From Eubacteriaceae bacterium (GTDB taxonomy: Bacteria > Bacillota > Clostridia > Lachnospirales > Lachnospiraceae): a DNA stretch of 64,000 nucleotides. The notes beneath the pieces are model-generated. The model worked only from the letters and a program-made list of their open reading frames with translations. It made no database searches and had not been told where the DNA came from. Every line of letters begins with the position of its first letter. The first letter of the stretch is position 1. The translations under genes were made by a program, and so were the position numbers. Shown here one piece after another: positions 1 to 7,251 of the stretch. Where the stretch lies: assembly GCA_902363805.1 (NCBI GenBank), contig CABJBF010000002.1, positions 434,001 to 498,000 of the forward strand. Direction: 5' to 3'.

Positions 1-369
1 CAGGAAATGATTATATATGGTTATATGCCTGTAATGACAACTGTAAATTGCATTGCTAAAAGTTGTGATATGTGTCAAAAGTCAAAAGAGATTTACAGTT
101 TAAAAGATAGAAAGAGTGAATATTTTAAGGTGAAATGCGTTTGCGATTACTGCTATAATCTTATATATAATTGTAAGCCACTTTCATTGATTGATTATAA
201 TAATAAAATTGATAAACTAAAGTTAAGCAGTATAAGATATTCTTTTACATTCGAATCAAAAAAACAAATTAAAAATATGATTGAACATATAGATAATAAA
301 GAATATGATTTGTTATTTGAAAATAATAGTGAAATAACAAGAGGACATTTTAACAGAGGAGTGTTATAA
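1..369 (+). CDS. Peptidase U32 family protein, C-terminal part (cut by window edge)
   Basis: The reading frame is open from the first base, so only the last ~123 codons are present. The segment contains a Y-G-x-x-P-V-M-T stretch followed by two C-x2-C pairs and ends in T-R-G-H-F-N-R-G-V, the characteristic tail of U32 'collagenase-like' proteins. Relatives act either as proteases or, for the RlhA/TrhP-like members, in RNA hydroxylation; which applies cannot be told from this fragment. It ends 13 nt before the FtsW-like gene, so the two are probably co-transcribed. Confidence 0.8.
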   Translation, partial: QEMIIYGYMPVMTTVNCIAKSCDMCQKSKEIYSLKDRKSEYFKVKCVCDYCYNLIYNCKPLSLIDYNNKIDKLKLSSIRYSFTFESKKQIKNMIEHIDNKEYDLLFENNSEITRGHFNRGVL

Positions 370-382
370 CCGGAGATAAGAT

Positions 383-1816
383 ATGGAAACTTTGTACGTT
401 ACTGCAGCTAAATATATTTTTGTGTTACTAATGGCGGTATATACATGGGAATGTTTTAGTGCATTAAAAACAAGAAAAGAAAGAAAGACAGCAAGAATAT
501 TTCACAGACAGAATGCAATAATATTTATTGTTTATGTTTTGGGAATATCCGTTGTATATTTGAAAAATCCCTCTAATTTTACAGTTATATTAGCGGGAGC
601 ACAGTTGTGCTATTTAGTAATAGTATTAGGTATTTTTCCAATAATTTATTCTAATATAAGCAGAGCGGTATTAAGCAATATGTGTATGCTTTTATCTATT
701 GGATTTATCATGCTTGCACGACTTAATTTTGAAACAAGTGTCAGACAGTTCATTATTGTTGCCGTTGTGACAATGGCATCTCTTATTGTACCATTTTTGA
801 TGAGTAAATTCCAATTATGGAAATATCTGACATGGGTATATTGTTTCGTTGGAATAGCAGCTCTTATAGCAGTTTTGTTCCTTGGAGATGAAGATTATGG
901 AGCGAAACTTGCAATTGAAATTGGAAATTTTAAATTCCAACCATCAGAATTTGTTAAAATTATCTTTGTATTTTTTCTTGCAGGTTATTTGGCTGAACAT
1001 AATAAATTTAAAGATGTGTGTATTTCTGCGGTTTTAGCAGCTATATATGTTTTGATTTTAGTAGCTTCAACAGATTTAGGAAGTGCTTTAATCTTTTTTA
1101 TGATTTATTTATTTATGCTATTTGTTTCAACAAGAAATATTATATATTTGTTTTTAGGAGCCGGAGGGCTATCAGGTGCTTCGGTAATAGCGTATCATCT
1201 TTTTTCACATGTGCAGGAGAGATTTATTGCATGGAGAGATCCATGGTCAGTTATAGATAATGCAGGCTATCAGGTTGCACAGTCATTATTTGCTATTGGA
1301 AGTGGTGGATTTATGGGAACTGGATTGTATGAGGGCTCGCCTAAATATATTCCTGTAGTTACTGAGGACTTCATCTTTTCTGCTATAGCAGAAGAATTTG
1401 GCGGTCTATTTGCAATGCTTTTAATTTTAGTTTGTTTTAGTTGTTTTATTGCATTTTTGAAAATTGCGATGGAACAGGCAAATATGTTTAATAAACTTGT
1501 GTGTGTAGGTCTTGGTGTAGGCTATGCAGTACAGGTATTTCTTACAATAGGTGGTGCACTTAAAATGATTCCATCAACAGGTGTAACGTTACCTTTAGTA
1601 AGTAGTGGTGGTAGTTCAATACTAAGTACATTATTTGTGTTTGCAATTATGCAAGGTTTAGCAATTGTGGGAACTAAAGTAAAAAGAAACGTAACGCGAA
1701 GAATTCCAACGGAAGGATTAGTCAATGAACAGAGACAGACAGAGAGAATACGACAGCTTGAAAGAACAGGCGAAATTGGAAAAGTCGGAAAGAAAAAAAA
1801 GAAAAAAATTAAATAG
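383..1816 (+). CDS. FtsW/RodA/SpoVE-family peptidoglycan polymerase
   Basis: A 477-residue multi-pass membrane protein of the SEDS family, which polymerises lipid II into glycan strands together with a class B PBP. Many hydrophobic helices are visible, and the family hallmarks are present: a F-Q-P-S-E-F-V-K-I motif near residue 190, a G-x-G-L-Y-E-G-S loop after an I-G-S-G-G-F motif, and a C-terminal S-T-G-V-T-L-P-L-V-S-S-G-G-S signature. The start has an appropriately spaced GGAGATAAG ribosome binding site. The tail is extremely Lys/Arg-rich and overlaps the next gene, a transpeptidase and its obvious partner, by 92 nt. A second SEDS protein (rodA) lies at 53860-55020, so this is an additional copy, possibly for division or sporulation. 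Confidence 0.93.
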   Translation: METLYVTAAKYIFVLLMAVYTWECFSALKTRKERKTARIFHRQNAIIFIVYVLGISVVYLKNPSNFTVILAGAQLCYLVIVLGIFPIIYSNISRAVLSNMCMLLSIGFIMLARLNFETSVRQFIIVAVVTMASLIVPFLMSKFQLWKYLTWVYCFVGIAALIAVLFLGDEDYGAKLAIEIGNFKFQPSEFVKIIFVFFLAGYLAEHNKFKDVCISAVLAAIYVLILVASTDLGSALIFFMIYLFMLFVSTRNIIYLFLGAGGLSGASVIAYHLFSHVQERFIAWRDPWSVIDNAGYQVAQSLFAIGSGGFMGTGLYEGSPKYIPVVTEDFIFSAIAEEFGGLFAMLLILVCFSCFIAFLKIAMEQANMFNKLVCVGLGVGYAVQVFLTIGGALKMIPSTGVTLPLVSSGGSSILSTLFVFAIMQGLAIVGTKVKRNVTRRIPTEGLVNEQRQTERIRQLERTGEIGKVGKKKKKKIK

Positions 1817-3200
1817 TGAAATTATGACTACAACGATAATTTTTGCACTTATTTTCTTTGTAATGATAGGATATTATGTGTATTTTCTTGTTGTAGAGAG
1901 TCATGATGTTGTAAATAACGATTATAATAAAAGAATTGATGGATATGCTGAAACTGTAGTAAGAGGAACTATATTTAGCGCTGATGGAGATAAACTTGCA
2001 TATACTAAAACTGATGATGCAGGTAATGAAACCAGAGAATATCCATATGATGAATTATTTTCTCATGTAATCGGAATAAAAAATCATGGAAAATCAGGTT
2101 TAGAGAAAGTTTACAATTACGAGCTTTTAAGTACAAATGTCAGTCCTATTCAAAAAATAGTCGACGATTTTATGAATGTAAAAGAAAAAGGAAATGATGT
2201 ATATACAACATTAGATGTTTCTTTGCAAAAAAGTGCTACTGATAGTTTGGGTAAAAATAAGGGAGCTGTAGTTATCATTGATCCAGAGAGTGGAGCAATC
2301 AAAGCTATGACTTCGAAGCCAAATTATAATCCGAATACAATTGATGATATTTGGGATAAACTGGCAGAAGATACAAGCGATAGCAGACTTGTTAATAGGG
2401 CTACTCAGGGAAAATATACACCGGGTTCAATATTTAAAATTGTTACAACATTAGAATATATGCGTGAAAATAAAAATTATAATGATTTTCATTTTAATTG
2501 TAAGGGTAGTACAACTATAAATAATGTATCTATCAAATGCTTTGATGGACATGCACATTATAGTGAAGAATTGATTGACGCATTTGCATATTCATGTAAC
2601 AGTGCTTTTTCAACTATTGGAACTGAACTTGATATGACAAAGTTTGCAAGCACAGCAAAAGGATTGTTATTTAATGAAAAATTACCTATTGAAATTGAAT
2701 ATAACAAGAGTGAATTTAATTTGTCAAATGAATCAACTACATTTGATATAATGCAGACAAGTATAGGTCAGGGAACTACATTAGTTACACCAATTCATAT
2801 GGCCATGATAGCTTCATCAATAGCTAATAACGGAAAATTGATGAAGCCATATCTTGTTGATAAAATAGAATCAAGTGATAAATCTGTAGTTACAAAGACA
2901 GAGAATGAAGAATATGCCAGATTAATGACTAAAAAAGAAGCAAAGCAGCTCCAGAAATATATGAGAGCCGTTGTTGAATATGGAACTGGTAAAATCATGG
3001 CATATTCAAAATATACAGCGTATGGTAAAACAGGAACTGCTGAAATAGATAAGAATAATAATGTAAATTCGTGGTTTGTCGGATACGGAGAAAAAGATGG
3101 TAAAAAAATTGCCATTGCAGTTGTAATTGAAGACATGCCTGAAGGAAGCGATTCAGCAGTAAAATGTGTAAAAGCAATATTCGATGATTATTTTGAGTAA
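1725..3200 (+). CDS. Class B penicillin-binding protein (PbpA-like transpeptidase)
   Basis: A 491-residue D,D-transpeptidase that cross-links peptidoglycan outside the membrane. It has a basic cytoplasmic N-terminus (~1-33), one membrane anchor (~34-57) and a transpeptidase domain with S235-x-x-K238, S290-C-N292 and K435-T-G. It lacks the large N-terminal dimerisation module of full-size PBP2 proteins and resembles the short PbpA type found beside rodA in Actinobacteria. The start is supported by GGAAGGA seven bases upstream. An alternative ATG at 1824, after the ftsW-like stop, has no ribosome binding site. The 92-nt overlap suggests strict co-expression with the SEDS partner. Confidence 0.9.
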   Translation: MNRDRQREYDSLKEQAKLEKSERKKRKKLNSEIMTTTIIFALIFFVMIGYYVYFLVVESHDVVNNDYNKRIDGYAETVVRGTIFSADGDKLAYTKTDDAGNETREYPYDELFSHVIGIKNHGKSGLEKVYNYELLSTNVSPIQKIVDDFMNVKEKGNDVYTTLDVSLQKSATDSLGKNKGAVVIIDPESGAIKAMTSKPNYNPNTIDDIWDKLAEDTSDSRLVNRATQGKYTPGSIFKIVTTLEYMRENKNYNDFHFNCKGSTTINNVSIKCFDGHAHYSEELIDAFAYSCNSAFSTIGTELDMTKFASTAKGLLFNEKLPIEIEYNKSEFNLSNESTTFDIMQTSIGQGTTLVTPIHMAMIASSIANNGKLMKPYLVDKIESSDKSVVTKTENEEYARLMTKKEAKQLQKYMRAVVEYGTGKIMAYSKYTAYGKTGTAEIDKNNNVNSWFVGYGEKDGKKIAIAVVIEDMPEGSDSAVKCVKAIFDDYFE

Positions 3201-3493
3201 TGTGTGTCATTATAATAAATGATGCCAGAGTCAAAAGGTTTAATCCTACATGAACCTGCTCATAAGTGGGTGAAAGCTCTTGTGACCCGTTCCAAGATCA
3301 TATAATTTTGTTGAATAATAATTTAATAACAATGTTTTATTGAAATACCAGATAAGATTTTGTATACTAAAGTATGAATGTTTGATATGTATTGATGATA
3401 ATTTTGTATATGATCTTTACATACGTTAGATGCGTTTAGGCAACTCTCAAGCATATGAACACCATAAACATATTGACTTACAGGAGGATTGTT
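3201..3493. other. Non-coding gap with a possible structured repeat fragment
   Basis: No gene is supported. Bases ~3221-3302 are more G+C-rich than the flanks, contain GGGTG...GTGACCC complementarity and begin with GATGCC-A-GAGTCAAAA. That opening resembles the GATGCC border of copy B and the GTCAAAA element of copy C. It could be a small RNA or repeat remnant. Confidence 0.3.
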
Positions 3494-3946
3494 ATGCAGA
3501 AAGCAGTAAGTTGTGGTGGTGTTGTAATATTTCGTGGCAAAATATTAACTTTATATAAGAATTATAAGAATCGATATGAAGGATGGGTTTTGCCAAAAGG
3601 TACGGTTGAACAGGGAGAAGAGTATAAACAGACTGCATTGCGTGAAGTGTGTGAAGAAACAGGAGTTAATGCACATATTGTTAAGTATATCGGAAAAAGC
3701 GAATATAATTTTAACATACCAGGCGATACAGTTCATAAAGAAGTTCATTGGTATTTAATGATGGCGGATAGTTACTACAGCAGGCCACAAAGAGAAGAAT
3801 ATTTCCTTGATTCAGGATACTATAAGTTTATAGAAGCTTATCATTTGCTGAAATTTCCTAATGAAAAGCAGATACTTGAAAAAGGATATAATGAGTATCT
3901 TGAGTTGAAAAGACAAAATTTATGGGGAAATAAAAAATATTTATAA
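3494..3946 (+). CDS. NUDIX hydrolase
   Basis: A 150-residue cytoplasmic protein with a complete Nudix box near residues 36-58 (G-x5-E-x7-R-E-x2-E-E-x-G). It should hydrolyse a nucleoside diphosphate linked to another moiety with Mg2+, but the substrate cannot be read from the sequence. I place the start at 3494 because AGGAGG sits directly upstream (3482-3487); an in-frame ATG at 3455 adds 13 residues with no ribosome binding site. It is preceded by ~290 nt of non-coding DNA and followed by a short hairpin, so it may be monocistronic. Confidence 0.85.
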   Translation: MQKAVSCGGVVIFRGKILTLYKNYKNRYEGWVLPKGTVEQGEEYKQTALREVCEETGVNAHIVKYIGKSEYNFNIPGDTVHKEVHWYLMMADSYYSRPQREEYFLDSGYYKFIEAYHLLKFPNEKQILEKGYNEYLELKRQNLWGNKKYL

Positions 3947-3952
3947 GGAAGT

Positions 3953-3983
3953 AGAGGCATTTGCATCCGCAGAGGCCTCTTTA
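3953..3983 (+). terminator. Weak hairpin after the NUDIX gene
   Basis: AGAGGC at 3953-3958 pairs with GCCTCT at 3975-3980; only TTTA follows. The queH start codon lies 8 nt beyond. Confidence 0.4.
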
Positions 3984-3990
3984 TATGTAA

Positions 3991-4605
3991 ATGAATAAAA
4001 TAAATTATCAAAAGGAATTAGAAAAAACAATTAATGGAATTGTAAAAAATAATGAAAAACCTAAATTGTTACTTCATGCATGTTGTGCACCATGTAGCAG
4101 TTATGTTCTTGAATATTTATCAAATTATTTTTTGATTACAGTCTTGTTTTATAATCCTAATATATCAACAAAGAAGGAATATGATTATAGAGCCTCAGAA
4201 TTAAAGAGACTTATTAAAGAAATGCCATTAGTTAATGAAGTAGATTTGGAGATTATGGAATATGACGATGGAGAATTTTATGATATTGCAAAAGGATATG
4301 AAGAATGTAAAGAGGGAGGAGAAAGATGCTTTAGATGTTATGAACTTCGCCTAAGAAAGGCTGCAAAGTATGCATCAGAAAAGAACTTTGATTTCTTTAC
4401 AACGACTTTATCCATTAGCCCATTAAAAAACTCAGAAAAATTAAATTCTATCGGAGAAAAACTGTCGATAGAATATAAAATTCCATATTTGTTTTCAGAC
4501 TTTAAGAAGAAAGAGGGTTATAAAAGATCGATAGAGTTGTCGAAAGAGTATGATTTATATCGACAAAATTACTGTGGATGTGTATATTCACAGAGAGATG
4601 AATAG
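3991..4605 (+). CDS. queH: Epoxyqueuosine reductase QueH (DUF208)
   Basis: A 204-residue protein matching QueH, the Fe-S enzyme that reduces epoxyqueuosine to queuosine in tRNA, analogous to but unrelated to QueG. Diagnostic features are the H-A-C-C-A-P-C motif at residues ~29-35, the C-F-R-C-Y-E-L-R-L motif in the middle, the T-T-T-L-S-I-S-P stretch and a C-terminal Y-C-G-C pair. The codon before the ATG is a stop, so the start cannot move upstream. There is no obvious ribosome binding site, and the start lies only ~10 nt after a hairpin that closes the NUDIX gene, which is unusual. No other queuosine genes are nearby. Confidence 0.9.
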   Translation: MNKINYQKELEKTINGIVKNNEKPKLLLHACCAPCSSYVLEYLSNYFLITVLFYNPNISTKKEYDYRASELKRLIKEMPLVNEVDLEIMEYDDGEFYDIAKGYEECKEGGERCFRCYELRLRKAAKYASEKNFDFFTTTLSISPLKNSEKLNSIGEKLSIEYKIPYLFSDFKKKEGYKRSIELSKEYDLYRQNYCGCVYSQRDE

Positions 4606-4678
4606 AGTATATGTTTACAAAGAAATGGTAATTATGATATATTCAAGTAAAATCCATAATTAAGAAGGAGATGTAATT

Positions 4679-6277
4679 ATGAATTGTCCAAAATGTGGAG
4701 CAAAATGCGAAAGTGATCAATCTTTTTGTGTTGTTTGTGGTGCACCGTTATATTCAAATGGTGACAATGAGACCGTCAATAATATTGATTTGAATAATGA
4801 TGATCTCTCTGCAACCAGAATAGTAAGCGGGATTAGTTCAGATTTAAATGCCACAAAGACCAATATTGATTTACATAAAAAAGATGTAATGGAAACCCCG
4901 ATTAATAGAAAACCGATTGATTTTGAAGAGAATACTTTTGAAGAAAATGAAAAGAAAAAAGAGCCTCAGATAAGTAGATTTGACAATCAGAAATCGAGAA
5001 TTAAGAACGATGAACCATCTTATCAAAGTGTAAATAAAAAGCCTAAAAAGAAAAGCAAAAAGAATATAATTATATTAACAATATTAGGAATATTATTTGC
5101 AGCTGTAATAGTTGTTTCTGTTGTGCTGTTTACAAGATCAAAAAATGAAGAAAAGTTTAATAAGTATTATAAAGCAGGAAACGATTATTACGATGCTAAA
5201 AACTATGCAGCTGCAGCGACTCAATATAATAGTGCATCTAATCACGCAATAAATAATTCAGAAAGAGTGTCCGTATATGAAAAATTATGGCATTGCTATG
5301 AATATATGGGTGAATATGCCGATGAAGAAATTAGTGTTCTTGAGAAACTTATTTCATTAAACCCAAAAGAAATATCATATTATGAAGCGTTGATTATTTT
5401 GTATCAAAATAATGATATGAGTGATAAAATTGATAAATTAATTGATTCGGTTGGAGATTATTCCATTAAAGAAAAATTGTCTAATTTTGATGGAACAATT
5501 CCAAATCCAAGTGTGGAAACAGGAACATATAGCAAACCGATAGAAATATCATTACATGTATCTAATAATTTGGATATATATTATACTCTCGATAGTTCAG
5601 AACCATCAGAAGATAGTATAAAGTATTCCACGCCAATTAAATTTGAAAAACAAGGTACTTATACTATTAAAGCTATTTCTATTGATTCAAATGGAAAGAG
5701 TAGTAAAGAATTGACTGCCAGATATAGATTAGAGTTTCCTACAGTAAATATGCCTGTGGTAAGCATTGACAGCGGAGTTTATGATACTCAGAAGAAAATA
5801 ACGGTAACTGCCGATGCAGATTGCAAAATATATTATACTAAAGATGGAAGTATTCCTGATTCTAAATCAACAGAATATACAAAAGAAATTAAGATGCCAA
5901 AAGGAAATACGGTATTTTCATTTATTGCAATGAATTCTGAAGGAATATACAGTAAAGTTGTAACAAGAGTTTATGATTACGAAGAAGTATATGAATATTC
6001 ATATGATCAGGCAGTAAGCATGCTTACAACAATTCTTGTAAAAAATAAAACAATGGAAAATGAATATGGTGAGTATAAAAATGGTGATGTAGCATACTTT
6101 ACGTATAAGAGCATTGCCAAAGTAGAAAAAAAGAACTATTATATTGTTTCGTTTTCAATAGAATCTGATTCAGGTTCAATAACAAAAGAAGATACATACG
6201 CAATTTCATGCGACACAGGGGCATGTTTTAGAGCAAATGTATCTGGAGATTCGTATTCATTAGTTGAAATTAAATAA
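4679..6277 (+). CDS. Zinc-ribbon membrane protein with TPR-like and chitobiase C-terminal-like domains
   Basis: A 532-residue protein of unknown function with readable architecture. An N-terminal double C-x2-C zinc ribbon (residues ~3-22) is followed by a charged linker with low-complexity K/E runs and a single membrane helix (~125-150). Next comes a TPR-like helical stretch (~155-240, Y-Y-D-A-K-N-Y-A-A-A type), then two repeats with the Y-Y-T-x-D-x-S-x-P signature of the CHB_HEX_C (chitobiase/beta-hexosaminidase C-terminal) fold at ~290-350 and ~375-440, and a ~90-residue C-terminal domain I do not recognise. The topology implies a cytoplasmic zinc ribbon and an extracellular carbohydrate- or wall-associated part. 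Start: AAGGAGATG upstream. A strong terminator follows. Confidence 0.75.
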   Translation: MNCPKCGAKCESDQSFCVVCGAPLYSNGDNETVNNIDLNNDDLSATRIVSGISSDLNATKTNIDLHKKDVMETPINRKPIDFEENTFEENEKKKEPQISRFDNQKSRIKNDEPSYQSVNKKPKKKSKKNIIILTILGILFAAVIVVSVVLFTRSKNEEKFNKYYKAGNDYYDAKNYAAAATQYNSASNHAINNSERVSVYEKLWHCYEYMGEYADEEISVLEKLISLNPKEISYYEALIILYQNNDMSDKIDKLIDSVGDYSIKEKLSNFDGTIPNPSVETGTYSKPIEISLHVSNNLDIYYTLDSSEPSEDSIKYSTPIKFEKQGTYTIKAISIDSNGKSSKELTARYRLEFPTVNMPVVSIDSGVYDTQKKITVTADADCKIYYTKDGSIPDSKSTEYTKEIKMPKGNTVFSFIAMNSEGIYSKVVTRVYDYEEVYEYSYDQAVSMLTTILVKNKTMENEYGEYKNGDVAYFTYKSIAKVEKKNYYIVSFSIESDSGSITKEDTYAISCDTGACFRANVSGDSYSLVEIK

Positions 6278-6287
6278 TGTAAATATA

Positions 6288-6327
6288 AATTGCCAGCTTA
6301 AAAAAATATAAAGCTGGCAATTTTCTT
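6288..6327 (+). terminator. Rho-independent terminator of the zinc-ribbon protein gene
   Basis: Perfect 12-bp stem AATTGCCAGCTT / AAGCTGGCAATT, 11-nt loop, then TTTTCTTT-like tail. Confidence 0.9.
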
Positions 6328-6328
6328 T

Positions 6329-6431
6329 ATGCACAATGCTTTGCCATGAATAACACTTCGAATCCGCTACGCTACTTCTCAGTGATTATACATTCGTCAA
6401 ATACTATCAGCCTTTTTTGCAAGCAAAAGGC
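6329..6431. repeat. Palindromic element, truncated copy 1
   Basis: 103 nt identical to the first 103 nt of the second copy (6461-6563) except for three substitutions. It lacks the right terminal arm and most of the right stem arm. The two copies lie in direct orientation with a 132-nt period. Confidence 0.85.
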
Positions 6432-6457
6432 AAAAAGCCTGACATATTATAATTTTT

Positions 6458-6591
6458 GTTATGCACATGGCTTTGCCATGAATAACACTTCGAATCCGCT
6501 ACGCTGCTTCTCAGTGATTATACATTCGTCAAATACTATCAGCCTTTTTTGCAAGCAAAAGGCTGATAGTATTTGACTCATTGTGCATAAC
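6458..6591. repeat. Palindromic element, complete copy 2 (134 nt)
   Basis: Bounded by the 10-nt inverted repeats GTTATGCACA (6458-6467) and TGTGCATAAC (6582-6591). Inside are a perfect 21-bp stem (6528-6548 with 6557-6577, loop TTGCAAGC) and a small ATGGC-TTT-GCCAT hairpin. It abuts the terminator of the tRNA-Leu gene. No coding capacity; it looks like a MITE or a palindromic interspersed unit. Confidence 0.85.
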
Positions 6592-6592
6592 A

Positions 6593-6622
6593 AAAAGGCA
6601 CAAGATATATCTTGTGCCTTTT
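6593..6622 (-). terminator. Terminator of tRNA-Leu
   Basis: Perfect palindrome with arms AAAAGGCACAAGAT / ATCTTGTGCCTTTT, followed on the minus strand by further T residues. Confidence 0.85.
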
Positions 6623-6628
6623 ATATAA

Positions 6629-6710
6629 TGCGGATGGCGGGACTTGAACCCGCACGGGGAAACCCCGGCAGATTTTGAGTCTGCTTCGTCTGCCATTCCG
6701 ACACATCCGC
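6629..6710 (-). tRNA. tRNA-Leu (anticodon CAA)
   Basis: 82 nt. The acceptor GCGGATG pairs with CATCCGC plus discriminator A. The anticodon stem GCAGA/TCTGC closes loop CTCAAAA, giving anticodon CAA (codon UUG). A long variable arm (CGGGGTTTCCCCG-like) and T-loop GGTTCAAGTCC confirm a class II leucine tRNA. The 3' CCA is not encoded. Confidence 0.95.
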
Positions 6711-6724
6711 ATACAACGAAATAA

Positions 6725-6753
6725 ATTGTAACATTGATATATAAAAAAGTCAA
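6725..6753 (-). promoter_or_regulatory. SigA promoter of tRNA-Leu
   Basis: On the minus strand TTGACT (6753-6748), 17 bp, TACAAT (6730-6725), ~15 nt before the tRNA 5' end. Confidence 0.75.
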
Positions 6754-6858
6754 TTACTTTTTTGCTTTGACGTGTAATAGTAAATGATGTATTATAATGG
6801 TATTGCAAAGAGGTTGAATTTTTGTGTAAAAAGGAGAATAATAAGTAAATTACTTGTT

Positions 6859-7224
6859 ATGAATAAATGTATGGAATGCAGAGAATTTCAAAATTTAATT
6901 CATGATTTTATTTTTGATAAAATTGAATATACAGATGAACTTGAAGAATTTATTGAACATGCAAGAACCTGTAAAAAATGTAGGGAAGATTTAGAATTAT
7001 ATTATTTAATTAATAGAGGTTTAGGTGATGTACCGGCACCTGACAATAGTGGAGAGGATGTTGGGTATGACCAGGAATTAGAAGATATATTCAGTTTTTA
7101 TGATGAATGGTTTACAAAACAAAAAAAACAAAAGTGGGCAACTAAAATATCAATTGTTGTATGTGGCATTATAGTTATATGTATAATTGGATTTTTGATT
7201 GGCGTTCTTATTGGATATATATAA
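6859..7224 (+). CDS. zf-HC2 (anti-sigma-like zinc finger) membrane protein
   Basis: About 121 residues from this start. The N-terminal domain carries C-x2-C and then H-x3-C-x2-C (H-A-R-T-C-K-K-C), the pattern of zf-HC2/ZAS domains that hold ECF sigma factors. A C-terminal membrane helix of ~23 residues ends almost at the stop. No sigma factor gene is adjacent, so an anti-sigma role is only inferred. The start is uncertain: AAGGAG at 6831-6836 lies ~22 nt upstream of this ATG, and no conventional start lies closer. It ends 27 nt before polA. Confidence 0.65.
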   Translation: MNKCMECREFQNLIHDFIFDKIEYTDELEEFIEHARTCKKCREDLELYYLINRGLGDVPAPDNSGEDVGYDQELEDIFSFYDEWFTKQKKQKWATKISIVVCGIIVICIIGFLIGVLIGYI

Positions 7225-7251
7225 ATAAACAGATGGAAATGGAGAAATCAA

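Noticed and set aside
6346-6576. Open frame containing two near-identical peptide repeats
   Set aside because: It is the translation of the duplicated palindromic element; it has no ribosome binding site and its repeats follow the DNA stem structure.
6329-6591. Possible CRISPR array from repeated units
   Set aside because: There are only two copies, units are ~103-134 nt and palindromic, there are no regular spacers and no cas genes.
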